Part shown: positions 1 to 13,799 of the stretch, piece after piece | How positions within the stretch are numbered: position 1 is the first letter of the stretch | Layout: each line of letters opens with the position of its first letter | Source of the DNA: Branchiostoma floridae | Lineage: Eukaryota > Chordata > Leptocardii > Amphioxiformes > Branchiostomatidae | DNA: 64,000 nt | NCBI RefSeq assembly: GCF_000003815.2 | Contig: NC_049988.1 | Coordinates: 6,019,192 to 6,083,191 of the forward strand | Reading direction: 5' to 3' | Made by a program: the position numbers and the translations under genes | The notes under the pieces: generated by a model | Told to the model about the DNA's origin: nothing | Database searches by the model: none | The model's input: the letters and a program-made list of their open reading frames with translations, nothing else

Positions 1-2258
1 CTTTGTGACGGAACTGTTTCGTCCTGATGGACACAGGTACGGATGTCAGGTACGTCTGTTGGGATCGAGAGACAACACAAAAATGACATCGCCCGTTTCA
101 TATACTATACGAATATACTGATACTGACACTAATGGTTTATTCCAAAGTCACCCATAACTTTGTCATCGTTGTTGTACGTTTATTTGGGTGCTCGTCACA
201 GCTATTAAAGATATGTTGTAGGAGCTGATGTTGAGATATCACAAATAAAGAAAGATGAGTCACAGTGTGTGGCGTGGCGGTGTTGTTGAGTCCAAGTGAA
301 CATCGTCATCATTGCTCTTGTTAAGTATGGTCGGCCTGTAAATGGATCGAGTGAAAAGACACACACACACACACACACACACGCACGCAATGTTATAAAC
401 CATAACAATATACATGACAGGACTGTTGAGTGGGCATCACAGAAGTCTTAGACAAGGAAGCAAGTCTGGGGACATATGCAGAGCAAATGACTGGGAGCCA
501 GACACAAGAATCCACGGATAAATCCTATCAAATTTCCTATCCGATCACTAAGGTCGTTGTCGTCCCGTTCAACATAACCTTTTACTTAACTTAACTAAAC
601 ATAACTAAGTCGACTAAAACCAATTCATAGCAACCACTTAAGAAATTGGGAGGAGTAGAGATTGTCGGAATCTAGGTGTGACGTAAGATTATTAATGTCG
701 TGTCAGCTGAAACTAGTACAGAATTTGGATGAATCGGGGTTGTACGAAGTTGAAATCGGGTCACCTGACGAACTGAAACATGGTTTTGACTTACCTTGGT
801 GACATACCGAAACCCGTTGAACTTCAACTGCTTCGACGATCGACCGTCTGGAATCGCCACCGTCTGAGGGGGTCAGTGACGTACAACAACTGTTCGGACC
901 ACTGTGACGTTGTCACTGCGGGCGGAGAATACCCGGTTACTGGAATATACAACCAGAGGGAATGATTGAGAGGCCAGGAACCCCGGCGGAAAATGTAGGC
1001 GGATGGATCAAACGTTAACCTATTTTTTTTACGTTCCCTTACACATTGATACCATAACAAATATGGTGACCGGTCAACGAGCAACAAGAAATTTTACTCA
1101 GTAAGTCATTATCAATATTCATTTGTCACTCGAACATGTTAGTTTTAAACTAGTTGACACAAAGGAGAAAGGACCAGCATCGCCGACACCTGTACTGATC
1201 GAACTAATCAACACATCTAAATTATAAGGGGTGATTAATAAATTCGCCACATCACCCAGACATAGATTGTACAAAGTATGAATGTGTATCATACTTCAAA
1301 CCATTGTGATCATTACTTTCCAGGTGACACCGGGCATAATTAAGAGTCACAAAAATCTTGATATCCACAGATTCATCAGTTTTCATTCACACTCGACAAT
1401 GCTATTCAACATGAAGAATAGTCTGTTGAATTGTTGCATTGATTGGAAACAAGTCCTGTGGCGATAAAAAATAAATATGGGGGGACGTAGCCTAGGGGGG
1501 GAGGTCGAATTTTGTTATAGCTTCAACCCCCTTTTGGTTTTTATCCGAGTGCCTTAACCCCCTTTAAATTTCACCCTTTGGTCAACCCGCATTTGATTTA
1601 CTCCAGGTGTCCAGTGCGTCTGCCCCCTTTTAGTTCATGCAATGCTCATACAAGTACCTTGAACTTACAGTACTGTAGCTTTAAAGGTCCAAATCCTGAT
1701 TTTCTTTACGTCGTTGTAGAAAAACCCAAATCCGCCTGTAAAATTCCAAATCCAGGGTTTGTTTGACCCCCAGATTGTCAAATTCGACTTCTTTAACCCA
1801 CCCTCAATAGTTATTATTTTGGAATGGCCCATATGTACGTTGCACTGTGGCACATATGGCATCAATTTACCCTTGTTGATGCCTTAGTTTCCCAGAAATC
1901 CGCTTTGCTGAAAGGTTCCTTTTGTTACATGTGACAAAAATAACTTAATGCTGACTGCTAGCTGGGTATTTAGGTCACCAAGAACAATGTGGAGAATACA
2001 TTTTGGCAGGAATATAGACTGTACAGAATTTACACTGTACTTTATACTCTATGAATATAGATCTACATGCTAAACGTAACCCAGATCTGTTTTCAAGACC
2101 TTTTCAAATGGGATGAACCATTGTCCACTCTGAAGAAGAAGAATAAAAACTCTGTCGACAAAATGGAAGACTACAACAAAGCAGAGTAGATCTAAGTAAA
2201 CAAGAGAACAAAACCGGCGTCCCGAACAGGGTCAGCCTATAAAAGTGGAGCCCACCAA
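1..2258. other. Gene-poor stretch, no supported gene
   Basis: I see only short open frames. A (CA)n run lies at about 359-387. A minus-strand segment ending in a good donor (GTAAGT read on the minus strand, near 797-802) could be an exon, because the about 60 bases before the donor look coding, but no acceptor and frame combination is convincing. At 1500-1800 there are poly-C/poly-G tracts, and a short inverted match (GGTCGAATTT near 1503, its complement near 1780) suggests an old foldback element. A TATA-like string, CTATAAAAG, sits at about 2237 just before the gap; it could belong to a promoter or an LTR, but nothing else supports either. Confidence 0.4.
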
Positions 2259-2358
2259 NNNNNNNNNNNNNNNNNNNNNNNNNNNNNNNNNNNNNNNNNN
2301 NNNNNNNNNNNNNNNNNNNNNNNNNNNNNNNNNNNNNNNNNNNNNNNNNNNNNNNNNN
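2259..2358. other. Assembly gap (100 N)
   Basis: Exactly 100 unknown bases, a conventional placeholder for a gap of unknown size. Open frames drawn across it are meaningless. Confidence 0.99.
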
Positions 2359-4777
2359 CCTCAGTCAAACAGTCTCCAAATCTCTTTCCCGCTCGGACCT
2401 CAGTCTCGCGTGCCCGTTTCGCCCCTCCGCATCGTCCGAGATTATTCCGGACCAGCGGCATCGGAGTCTGGGGTCGGACCTCAAAGTTCTATGTGTTCTT
2501 TTCTCGTCCCCGGTCGCTGGTCACTGCTCGGTTGCCAGTTAACGGCTCGTCATCAGCCTGCTATCAGGCTTGCCCGCTACGGACCTCAGTTCCATTAGCC
2601 TCGACGTCAGAATGTTTGTTTCTAGGGCCTACACAGCCCAGCTCCAGGACCAAGATGCCCCCAATGAAATTTTAACCATGAGGTCTTCCTTTGGGGCATG
2701 CTGGCCCTAGTGCCGAGGAGTTTGCCTGTGCAGGCGTCCAGACTACAGTTCACTCGCTCTCTATCCGTCCTTCTTGTGAAAGATCAATTTTGGTCTGTTC
2801 TCCGGCCCTCTGTGAACCGTCCAAGGCACGTCTTGCTAGCTGTAGCTGTGCTCCTTCCTAACTGCCACGTCTCTGTCTCCCTACTCCTGTACATGTGGTC
2901 TTAGTTACCGGGGCGGCATGTCACCGCATGGTACAGGCGACACCCAAAAGGCCACAGCATGTAAATTATATGGATGACATCCGCTGCAGACTCCGAATTT
3001 TATACGACAAGGTGAAAAAAACAACATGACTATAAAAACAAGATGCCTAAATTTTCAAAACATGGACATCATAAACGTTGTAACAACAATGGTAAAACAT
3101 GGTCACGTATCATTTTGAGCTAACATGTCTTTTATTCTTGTTCGAACCAAGTTAGAAACTTCGCTCTATTACCTCCACAACCTCCGAACTATTTTTACTT
3201 CAACAACTATACTCATTGCTACCACAGTAGTGTCACTTCTACTAGTACAATCAAGGCTAGTACAAGGCATATTTTCTCATTTAGATTTTCTCTTTACCAT
3301 TTTCTGAGAGCAAGGATTTATTCGCGCTGATGTCATCCACAATAGCTTCTTACTGTGGCCTAATACTAGGTGAGGTGAAAGGGTCAACACAATATTCGAT
3401 AAAAGATTTGCCAAAAGAATTAATAAATCTCTCAAACAAGATCTTCAACAGCTCCTCAAAAGTAAGGGTAATGTTACGGTCACATTTCCAAACGGGAACC
3501 GACCAGGCAACTTTCGCTTCTCAAAGCTGGGGGTTGTTTTACGGTAAAAGTTCCAAACCGGGGTCCGATTGGGCAGCTCTCGTGAACAAATTAGAAGTAT
3601 GTAGAGGGCCTAAAACACACAAAATGCAAAGAAAAAATTAAATAAGTAGTGGCCATAATCTGTGAACTGATAAACGACCATAAACAGTGTAACCACTTAC
3701 TTTACCGTAACTTTACTAATACTAAAGAAAGGCAAAGGCGGTTCGACTAGATTCTGGTCCCAGTGAAGTACATTTATTGAAGCACATTAAACAACAATCA
3801 GGTAACAACATAACAATCAGTGTACTAAGGAATCCCTAACCATGACACGAGCCGATGTGACAATATTACAAAGAGTCGGACATTGCGTTGTGTTTTACTA
3901 TACTATACAATACTATACTCACAGTTACAGGCACGGATCAGGCTTCAATACGGCTCGGCGGGTATTCCAGTTACGGCAGTGTCTCTGTACAGGCTGTTCT
4001 CTTACATTGACTGAACTCAAGGACTGCCCTCAACTCTAGTTTGCTGTTCTATTCATCCTATCCTAATAAGTCGGCATTATTATATTGATATGGATGAACT
4101 AGTCCTATTACTTTTCACATACAAGTACAAGGTTGTGTTGGCCAGACAATCCTATTGTCTTGCAAAATATTTCTGGCAGACAGGGAATTAACAGAGGGAC
4201 CATTAACTACACACCAAAGAGAGCAAATACATACATAATGAACAAGGTGTGAACGAGAAGGCAACCATCACTGTTGCTATGGGCTGTAACTAAACATACA
4301 TAGAAGTAAAGAGAGTATTAACAATATTATCATAACATGGCCAGATGTGCCATTGTTACAACAGCTTTACTTTTTCGAATACAATTCAATCTCTACTGGA
4401 TTGTATTTGTATATTGTTAATTTGGATGTCTATCCTTCATAAATGTAGCTTTATTTTTTTTTATTCCGGTAACTTCCGGTTTGGAAATGTGACCGTAGCA
4501 TAAGACATTCATGATCATTCTTAGGTAGCCTTATTAGCAAGTTCACAGGTACCAGTTTTGTTGATGCCAAAATGCCTAAGAAAAAGGCGAACACGTTAAA
4601 AAAATATGTCCAGTCTATCTTTTTACTTTGCCGGACACTGGAAGAAGAGACTGAGACAGATAAGATAAAAGGCGTATAGAGTATTTGTACCAGATGTTTA
4701 TGTTACTACTAATACTAGGTAACAAGGCTATTTTAGGTATTTGACACGTGACTACACCATATATGGAAGTTCATTTG
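2359..4777. other. Gene-poor stretch with a dispersed-repeat fragment
   Basis: No supported gene. Bases 2966-2995 (GACATCCGCTGCAGACTCCG) resemble 34129-34150 (GACATTCTCTGCAGACTCCA), which suggests a dispersed repeat family. The 34 kb copy is followed by a TACAGATACAGAT tail. A 35-codon ATG frame at 4572-4679, starting MPKKK and Lys-rich then Glu-rich, could be a first exon or a chance frame; I do not recognise it. Confidence 0.4.
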
Positions 4778-4877
4778 NNNNNNNNNNNNNNNNNNNNNNN
4801 NNNNNNNNNNNNNNNNNNNNNNNNNNNNNNNNNNNNNNNNNNNNNNNNNNNNNNNNNNNNNNNNNNNNNNNNNNNNN
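4778..4877. other. Assembly gap (100 N)
   Basis: A second run of exactly 100 unknown bases. Confidence 0.99.
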
Positions 4878-7800
4878 GCAAAGAAAATATCACAAAAATT
4901 TATACCAATGTCATGCAGTCATTTGTTCAACCTCTGATTACTTAGACGTCAACTTTTTGTCAGCTTTTTTGTTCACGCGTTTGCGTCGGTTTTGGGGTTC
5001 AGATGATATCATGCATATAACCAAATCAACGTGGCCTTAGAGATGTTGATGATTGATTAGGATTACTGGATTTGCTTAATTCTATTAAGGATGTTGGCAA
5101 ACCAAGGTAGGTAATGATTGAGCTTTGTAGATTCGTTGATACTAAAATGTCATCACAGAATGTTAGTCCATTAAACAGGGATAGCTGAAGCAGGTGTCTA
5201 TGTAGACTTTTACTACATTATTGCTGTATATTGGGGTGAATAAATGTGTTAATGGAAAGGCACTCCGGCAATGTAGATTTAATTGTTGTTGCTTGTTCTT
5301 TCGAAATGATTTGATACAAAACATCTTATTCTGTTTGAAGAGCATATGATGTGATAGTTCTGCTGCAGCACAGCAGAAAAGTTTATAATAAATAATGAAA
5401 TATTTAGGAAGAATGTAGGCCGTTGTTTTGCTGACACCTGTCCACATGCTAAATGTCATTCCATTCAGAACATCTTGAATTCGGCTTGCCACAAAAAAAA
5501 CTCACCCAAGCAACTAAAAACCAACTAGCCACCAAACCAACAAACCAACCAACTCGCAAACCAACCAATTAACCAACAAACCAACCAAAAATACACAATT
5601 CTTGGCCAAGGTAATAACAGCATTGCCGGAGTGCTCTTGGTGAAGTTAAGAAACGGTTTAATATGAAGTATCAAATCTTGTAATTGAAACACAGCAAGAG
5701 GGTCTCCAAACGTACATTTGTACATCCTTCTTGAATCTCTCACACTTTGGAATTTCTGGAGCAGAAGTGCTCAATGCATTAGCTGTAATGGTGTAGCTTA
5801 AAGTCAACATGGCATGTCCTACAATAATGTAAACCTACAATGGTTCAGCTATAACATAGCGACAATTTCACTGATTTTCATTTTCCAAAGAGCTGCCATT
5901 ATGCTGATACTGTGAAACTTCATACATGGCAATACACAAGATCTGTGGCATACATGGTTGTACATTTGGATAGTCTGTTGCTGTGACTCTTTGTCTTTAT
6001 TACCTTGTGGTGAAAGTCTTTAAAAAATGGAACAACAAAGACTGCAAATTTTGAGACCTCGTGGGTCATTTCAAACTAATTTGATGATGACGCATAAAAT
6101 GAAGATCTGAGGAGTGGTAGGCAAGCAAGGGCAGTGATATCCATAAAGTCATAACAAAATCGACCAACACATCAAGATGCTAAAACTTTCTTTGTTTGAT
6201 CCTCGTTTGGTGATGAAGTGGGGAGATGAAAGTCTCGTTTAACGCTTGAGCAAGATAAAACATGTAAGACAGCATCTCACCCTTTGCCTGTTTGCACTTC
6301 CATAGGCTATTGTGAAAAGAAGTTTTGGTATACTTTATATAGAAACAAAACTTACTTAGAATTAACGCGAGGATTCTTCACAAAATTCGTCAGCATATTG
6401 ATATAAAATGGAAATATCTTTATTTGAGTGACATGTGTTAATTGTCATTGCAACTGGAGTTAAATGAATAAAATTGTACTTGTTGTTCTAACGTGGCTGT
6501 GTTCTGCTTTATAAGTACATGATCGTTGAGATGTGAAGATATATTGCACATTGTTGTATGCATAAGTCATGGGGTCAGTCGTTTAGCAGGTGAAAAGCTG
6601 ATTTTAGCTCTGTCTATCTAATATTTGGCGTTGGGAGGAAGCCGTGTGCTGTCCACTTTGGTGGCGGAAGTTCAATATGAGTTAAGTCGTCGGTTGCTGA
6701 GAGACTGAAGACCTTGTCCATTTGTCCTCGACAACGCCCCTTCTCCTGTTCTACTTTTCAAGACATCTTATTCTCTGCGTCCTTTATCATTCTTCTTTCC
6801 TTCAGCTTTGTCGTATTTCAGTTGCCTTCACTTAGTTCGCCCCTGGGCACCATGGTCGCTTCTAGTCTTCCAATGCAACACAATAACATGACATTCATAT
6901 GTCTTTAGATGTATAGTTATCACGAAATAAGGTTGTGAAAAGATCCCAACTCTGGCTACTCAGTCGTTCCAAAAGCTGTACGTTGCATGGGCAAATGTGT
7001 GAGGACGCCGAACTACCAGATGGATCGACGATGCAGCAAGATCCCTACGTCTGTAGCTGTAGGGCATTCTCAGACGTAAAAAAAACAGCCTTACAAGGTG
7101 TGGCATCGTTGTCTTGCAGCGGAAACGACCATTTTCTTGTTGTCTTTAGAATGCTACAAAAATGAGGTCACGATTTAATGTGTATTTATTTGATATATAT
7201 AATACCCCCCAACACACACACAGCTTCTTTTGTTATCATTCTGTAATATTTCTCTTCTTCTCACGTCCATATCTCGCGAGACAAATGCATGTCATGTTAT
7301 TGTATTGCATTGCATGCCTGAATACAACCTTGGTGCCCAGGGGCAAGTGAAGACAACTCAAAGCTGATGGAAAAATGATGGACAAAAGAAGCTTGAGCTG
7401 GACTAACTTTGCAGAGAAGCGGGCGCTTTCGATTCACAAATGGAAAACCGACTCCGTAGGTCCTCAGTCTCAGCGATCGATGACGTAACTCACTAAAACC
7501 GAACATATAGATGAACAGGGCTAAAATAAGCTGTTTGTCTACCAAACGACTAAACCCCGGGGCCTTATGCATGCAGCAATGTGCTTCACTATTGCTATAA
7601 AACACCGCATTGATTTGGGGTTTAGTCTTTATCACTTATTTTGTTTAGGCACCAGGATCATGCCCCCAAATCTCCTGATGCATGAATGCACCAATACAAT
7701 GCGGGTACTGGAGTTATCATAAAATTTCTGGGATGGAAAAGATAATGAAGTGTGTCCGCACATTTAAAACAGCTTAATGCACTAGAAAAGCAAAACTTGC

Positions 7801-8700
7801 AAGCTAATATAGAATATTTCACCAATCTCCAACCAACCCCGGAGTCATACCTGTGCAATATTGAAAACTTCTACCCAAAAAGGGACCTATAGCAAAGTTT
7901 TACTAGTAAAAAATGGAACTTTCTCAGTTTGACCCCAATGCAAGAATGGGCTCTTCCACGGGCAACCCAATAAACAACGAACCATTCCAAAAACACTTTT
8001 TGCTAAAAAAATGGATCACAGCAGTAAAAATAGACTCGAGAAGGCACATTTTGGTTTAAGAATAACGAACGCGTTTTGGTCGTAAAGACGGTTGAATACC
8101 CAAATATCTCAAAAATAGATGGTCTAAAGTGGCGTGTGCCAAAGATGTCAGGTCATTTGGTTCTAATGCTGGAGCACAGGTGGATAAGTTATACAGTCCA
8201 TAGTCAGTCATACAGTTTTGGTCTAAAATAGCCAAAAACCTGTCACTAGAAGTAAAACCATTTTATATGCATGAATAAAAAAAAGATCGTCCAACGGTAT
8301 TTATCGACTCTACCAAAGTTCAGGTCATGAGAGGGATGAGTCGATTCAAGATTTGACAGAAGGAGGAGAAGAAGAAACGCCAGGAAAAACAATACGTTTG
8401 TCCGTGCATGTGGTACGGGTAAAATATAACACGTGACCTTTGCGTTAATAGCGCCCCCATTGAAGTTACATCAGCGGCAGCAGGGACCGTTCTACACTCA
8501 TTGGGCTGCCTCTGGTCAGAAGTGGGTGCATGAACGTGTCTCGGTACCTCTACATCCACATAGATATTACCATACTACAAAGAAGTTGCATCTACGGCGG
8601 TTGTGATCATCACAACTGGTGTAAGGCGGCCAACAGTTGCCCAGCCTACGCGTGTGGGGTCACCGGGGGTTACAGGTGGTCAGCAACGCCGGGGCGGCCG
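4878..8700. other. Gene-poor stretch
   Basis: Only short, biased frames are present. A (CCAA)n-like low-complexity run lies at 5508-5590. Nothing here matches a protein family I recognise, and no consistent exon chain can be built. Confidence 0.4.
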
Positions 8701-8704
8701 GGTA

Positions 8705-9020
8705 ACTATACAATTTCACGTCACCTCCAGGAGAAATTTATAGTTCGCTTTTCTTGTAAACAATAAACAATCCTGCACAGATACGGCCAACATTCTTTCA
8801 CCTCTTCGCACTTTGAATACTATACATGTTTCACGTCACCTCCAGGACAAATTTATAGTTCGCTTTTCTTGTAAACGATAAACAAGCCCGCACATCTACG
8901 GCCAACATTCTTCCACCTCTACGCACTTTGAATACTATACAATTTCACGTCACCCCCTGGAGAAATTTATAGTTCGCTTTTCTTGTAAACAATAAACAAG
9001 CCCGCATAGATACGGCCAAC
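8705..9020. repeat. 115-bp tandem repeat, about 2.7 copies
   Basis: The string TTTCACGTCACC recurs at about 8715, 8830 and 8944, so the period is 114-115 bases. Each copy continues through the shared words ATAGTTCGCTTTTCTTG and TACGGCCAACATTCTT, with few differences. The third copy is cut after the 'CGGCCAACC' word. No gene overlaps it. Confidence 0.9.
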
Positions 9021-12000
9021 CAAGGAGGTTGAAAAAAGGAACCTCATATCTCTGTGCAATTTACTACGTACTTATTAACTATTGCCTGGCAATAAAGGTG
9101 GCCTACTTACTATAATTACTTTACAAGTACAAGGCTACCTTTATTCTGCTCTATGGTTTAGATATTTATGGGTTGTACAGACATGTTTTAGCAAAATCCT
9201 GTCTAGTCCGGACTGCGAAAACCCCATATGTCTAAAAAGAGGGTCTGCATACCCGTAGGGATATACGTTGTAAGCTACTAAGTATGCAACAACAGCTTTT
9301 TATCGTGTGGCTATGCAAAGAAACAAGAACACTTTACAGTGGGACACAATGGTATACAATACTTATAACTTCGTTTAACAAAGATTATCCATCCTTGTTA
9401 CTTCTGTGCATCAAATTATCTGCTCTCTCACACTACATACCGGATTGAATGAGACGGAGAGGAAGTGGGCTTGGTAAAGTTTAATGGCGTTCTCACAACA
9501 TTGAAAACCGCCAGGACCAAGCCCGCAGGGAGGGGCCGATACGTTTCAACTAACAAATCACTAACTTCTTGAATCTTCTTAACTCTTAGGTGGTACATAA
9601 AGGAGGAGTTGGGCGTAGCCGTCAAACCATATATGTGAATGAATTCGGTGCTTTCACTTGTAAATTAGTTAATCGGCAGAATAGTTGTGGCACTCTAGGG
9701 GATGGGGGATTTTTTCACACTTTTTATTTTGACTAAACAGGAGGATAACTTTGCGCAAGCTTCTGTATCGCTTACAACGCGTATTTTGGAGAACAGTCCA
9801 CAAATATTTAACCCATACAAGAGCGACGTGGAATTAAACAACAAATCTTTTTAAAAAGTTGTGCCTTGCCGCGTGTTAGGGATATCGTCAGGAAAAAGTA
9901 GGTCAGCACTTCAAGCCCGGCAAGGCAAAATGCTGTGCCTTGGCAAAAACACAATACAATGACTGTTTTACTGTTTCTGAAAGAGCTAACCAAGAGGAGT
10001 AAAATGCTTTTTAGATGAAGCGAATATCTTGAAGGGTTGCTGAGATATGGCTCCACAAAGTTGCCAAAACCTACCCTCAGATATGGCCGGCTGCGCGATA
10101 AACGATGAAAATTTAAAAAAATACCTTTTTTGAGGGGTGATGAAAAGGTAAATAAAGGCTGCAAAGCTTGTTTTGTCTTATTTCCCCGTAATATGTACTA
10201 CATAGAATCACTCCACAGAGTTCTGAACATTCATGGCATTTTATTATGCTTTTACACAGGGTCGAAGTATGCAGCACCCACTGGTGTCCTTTCACACTAT
10301 AATTGTCATCTTACCTGTAATTCTTTAAGAAATAAGTAGATTTGGGTTTAAAAGTTCACATTTTGGGTTACAGTCAATGGTGTTTTTTGCACCAGTTGAG
10401 TCGCATTGTAGAAGATTAAATATCATACTTCATATACTTTTGCAATGTACACAACATTATGGTATCTTATATTACCAACAATGTCACATCTATAGAATAT
10501 CAGCAATATTAATTGCCTTATAACAAGGTCAACTTCGTCAAGGTGAAAGGTAAGTGTGTGAATATGTCGCATTATTTTCATGTTGAGCCATTATGTTACA
10601 CTGTATCAACAGTACAACTTTACACTTAGATAATAAAATATAGAAGACAGATGTTTGTACTAATAAGAGATAAAATATCAATAGGTAGACATTGTGTAAA
10701 CACTAAATTTATTAGGACAAGTTCAACATTTTTCAAGGTCAAAGGCTCAGTCTTCAGCATACATACAATCGACACAGATTTCTTTGATGTACTTGCAGGT
10801 ACATGAACTTCTCCTTATTTAATCAATACTATAAATAGTATAATGCAATGTAAACTACTTTTTACAAAAACAACAGGCTTACTTATCATTTTCTGTGGTT
10901 ACTGGTAGCAACAGTATTCTTTAAGAAACATAATGCTAATAGCACTGGCTGCACAACTTGTCAACATTATGTTTGACCTCTACCATTCAATATCTCCGCT
11001 CCGCTCTCCAGTCTTATATCAGCTACATCTAGTACTTGGTGCAATCTACACTCCACCTGAAAAACCAAATTATTTGAGTTTCATGATTAACATGTCTACC
11101 ATCATGGTGATAATGTTCTTCCATCTGAGGGGGTGACGACCTACTCCAGTACCACGTCTGATGTTCATCTACATCATCATCTTTCTTATAACTTATGACT
11201 TCTTTCTTTCTTGTGACGAAAGATTCAGAATGATCCAATAATGAAATGAAGAATTCAATAAAGAAAGAAAGGCAAGTTGGGGTAAGGAATAGATTAACTT
11301 ATTATCATTGATTAAGTATATAAATACCTGCAACAAGATGGAAGGAGGTAAGTGTCACTGTTTCTGAGCCATCTTCTGCGACTGAACCTCAGTACCAACT
11401 GCGACAACCTCGCCCGGTCGGTAGGAACCTGGCTTATAGTAGAGACAAGAGTATAATATTGCAGGTAAGTACATATTTATGACTTTTGCTACACCAGAAA
11501 AACCCTTGGCACAATCTGACAAAGAGTACACAATCTGGTTGCACACATTTTTCATGTTGACAAAAATGTCATTAGTGTTTTGAAAAAAATTAGGCATAGG
11601 TTACCCGGCTGACCCCTATCAGGGGGCACGGTGTCTCAAGTTCAACAAGTGAAAAAAATACAAAATGGTACTTCAGTCTTGGAACGAGGCAAGGGATGAT
11701 TCACACCAACAGTAACGATGACATTGAAAATACAATTGATATTTTCTTAAAAATTGGGCATGGGTACCTCAAGTTACCATAGTGCCTCAAGTTCAACAAG
11801 TGAAAAAAAAATACTAGTAGTACACAACAGGCCAATCAATGATCCATATGTAAAATATGCTAAAGAAAGCAATAAACTAAGAATAATTAATAAGAAATAA
11901 TTACTAAGAAACATTTTACATACATGTAAGTTTCATGACTAAAACATGGATAAAGAAACACTGCATAGAAATTATATTGCTGGGATTGACTTGAGAAAAA

Positions 12001-12100
12001 AGTGTTCAAAAGCACATTTTCTTCAACATGCCCCCCTCCCCCAAACACTACAAATTGTCTCAAGTATTTTACCTTGAAATTCTTCATCCATAGCGTCAAA
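9021..12100. other. Gene-poor stretch
   Basis: No supported gene. A 65-codon minus-strand frame at 9428-9625 has coding-like composition but no family match. A short inverted pair (AATAAAGGTGGCCT near 9091 and AAGGCTACCTTTATT near 9130) could be the remains of a small foldback element. Confidence 0.35.
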
Positions 12101-12109
12101 AAAGGTTCT

Positions 12110-12620
12110 ATTTGTGCCGCTTCAGTCACATATCCTCCGTTTCTGAGGGGCACGCGGCCCAAAATTTGGCGCGTTTGGAGCGCCGCCGCCCGGCCAAATC
12201 GGGGCGATCGTCGGGGAAAACAGCTCGGCACTTCGCCTTTGTGTATGCTAGAAACATGCCGATGACATCAAAACGTAGCCCTGTTTTTTGTCGTCATTTT
12301 GGCACCAGGAACAAGAAGAAAAAAATAGAATTCGTTCAGTGATTTTTATCATTAAAGATCGACAGGTCCTTTCAAATTGACTTTTATCTCCCGAAAAATT
12401 AATTTTTATGTTCCAGGCATCATTTTAAAGCTTGAAATGTGCTCCTTCAAATGGTACAACTTTCATTTTGCCGCAGTCTAAGACAGCGAAGCGCAAGCGC
12501 AGTAAAGTTGGGGTTCCCCAGCGCCTGCAGCCGGAAGTGTGGAACCACGATCCGAAGCCCCGGCCTCCCCGCTTACGGCGCGCCGTTTTCACCGGCAAAT
12601 TTCTGGCGTTTTAAACAATT
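12110..12620. promoter_or_regulatory. CpG-rich patch, possible promoter or first exons
   Basis: Composition rises sharply here, with many CG dinucleotides at 12145-12215 and 12485-12600, between AT-rich flanks. On the minus strand a frame starting at the ATG near 12231 runs to a possible donor (AAG before GTAAAA) near 12072 and would encode a basic N terminus. On the plus strand a basic frame runs from 12437 to 12614. Together they could be divergent first exons, but I recognise neither protein, and this remains inference. Confidence 0.25.
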
Positions 12621-13385
12621 TTCAAGCAAAAGAAACACATCACAAGAAAGAGAAACTTATATCCTTTATTTTGATGGGTAAATTTGCCCCTAGAACCGGA
12701 TACTTTTTGTACCGCGGGTGTGGGAAGATGGTAGTAAATTTACGGATCGCCGTACGGCAGAGGGTTTTCGTGGTAGCGTTGAAATACCTAGTCAGACGTT
12801 CTTGAGACGTTTTGATGACGTCATTGCCTACTTATATATTCAAATGAAATGCATTGGTCTAATTAGGCATTTATTTCATCTTTATGAATAGGTAATGCAA
12901 ATTATTATGCGAGATAATTCACTTGATTATATTTTACTCCAATGGATCTGAAATATCACCATACGAACGCTTCATTCATTCGATGTAACCAGATGTTAAG
13001 AGGCTTTCAGTACCGACCACAGCTGTTATCAAATGCGTAAAAGGGAGGTATAAAGCTTGACTGGGATGTACTGTTGGTCGCATAAGCCGCAAGTTTGTTC
13101 ACGAGAAAGAGAACTGGGAAAGGCCTTTGGAAGGGCCTTTGGAAGGGCTGGGTTAACATTGAACCATTGAACCGTTGAACCATGTAAATAATGGGGCATA
13201 GAGCCTTGCCGCGTCGTGCACGGCAAGACAAAAAGACAGCCTTTGTCCTGACCGCGTACGAAGTCTGTGGTTTATGACAAGACATGCATGTATGGAATAC
13301 ATACTTAAAATCTTTGAGAAGTGTATGCATGCTGAATGGATATTTTGGAAACACGTGGAAACTTATCTGTTGTATATTGTAACTT

Positions 13386-13792
13386 TTTCACATAAAATCA
13401 TATTCTTAGCTAGGACACCGGCTAATGTGAAATTATGACAAACACTTTCACATTAAATAACATTTTGATCTGTTTTGTGAAAAAATATGATTTCAACTTT
13501 ACATAATTTCACATTCGCCTCCGTCCAGTTTGCGAAGTAAAACCGTTTCACATCACTTCACATTTTGTCACATTTCACATTCACATTTTTTTTGGTCACG
13601 TTTTGGGTTGTGCGATTTCACATTATCGATTCACATTTTTCGAAGGGTCACATTGATTCACATAAAATAACATTTGATGATTCACATTTTGAAAATAAAT
13701 CACATTTTGGGTTTCACATTTTTCCAAAGGAAGTCACATTAAATCACATTTTCTCGGCATCGTGCACTAAATTCACATAATTTTCACATGTA
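13386..13792. repeat. TCACAT-rich low-complexity stretch
   Basis: The hexamer TCACAT occurs about 19 times on the plus strand in roughly 410 bases, usually as TTCACATTTT or TCACATTAAAT, with irregular spacing of about 7-60 bases. Almost none appear on the other strand. It is not a clean tandem repeat, and the spacers differ in sequence. Confidence 0.8.
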
Positions 13793-13799
13793 TGCACCT

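Noticed and set aside
3125-3641. Plus-strand frames of 60 and 103 codons
   Set aside because: No splice-site context, no recognisable domain and AT-rich chance composition.
6714-7165. Two successive plus-strand frames as a secreted protein
   Set aside because: The hydrophobic start is weak, the frames do not join by good splice sites and no cysteine pattern is conserved.
9428-9625. 65-codon minus-strand frame
   Set aside because: Plausible composition but no family, no neighbours and no clear splice signals.
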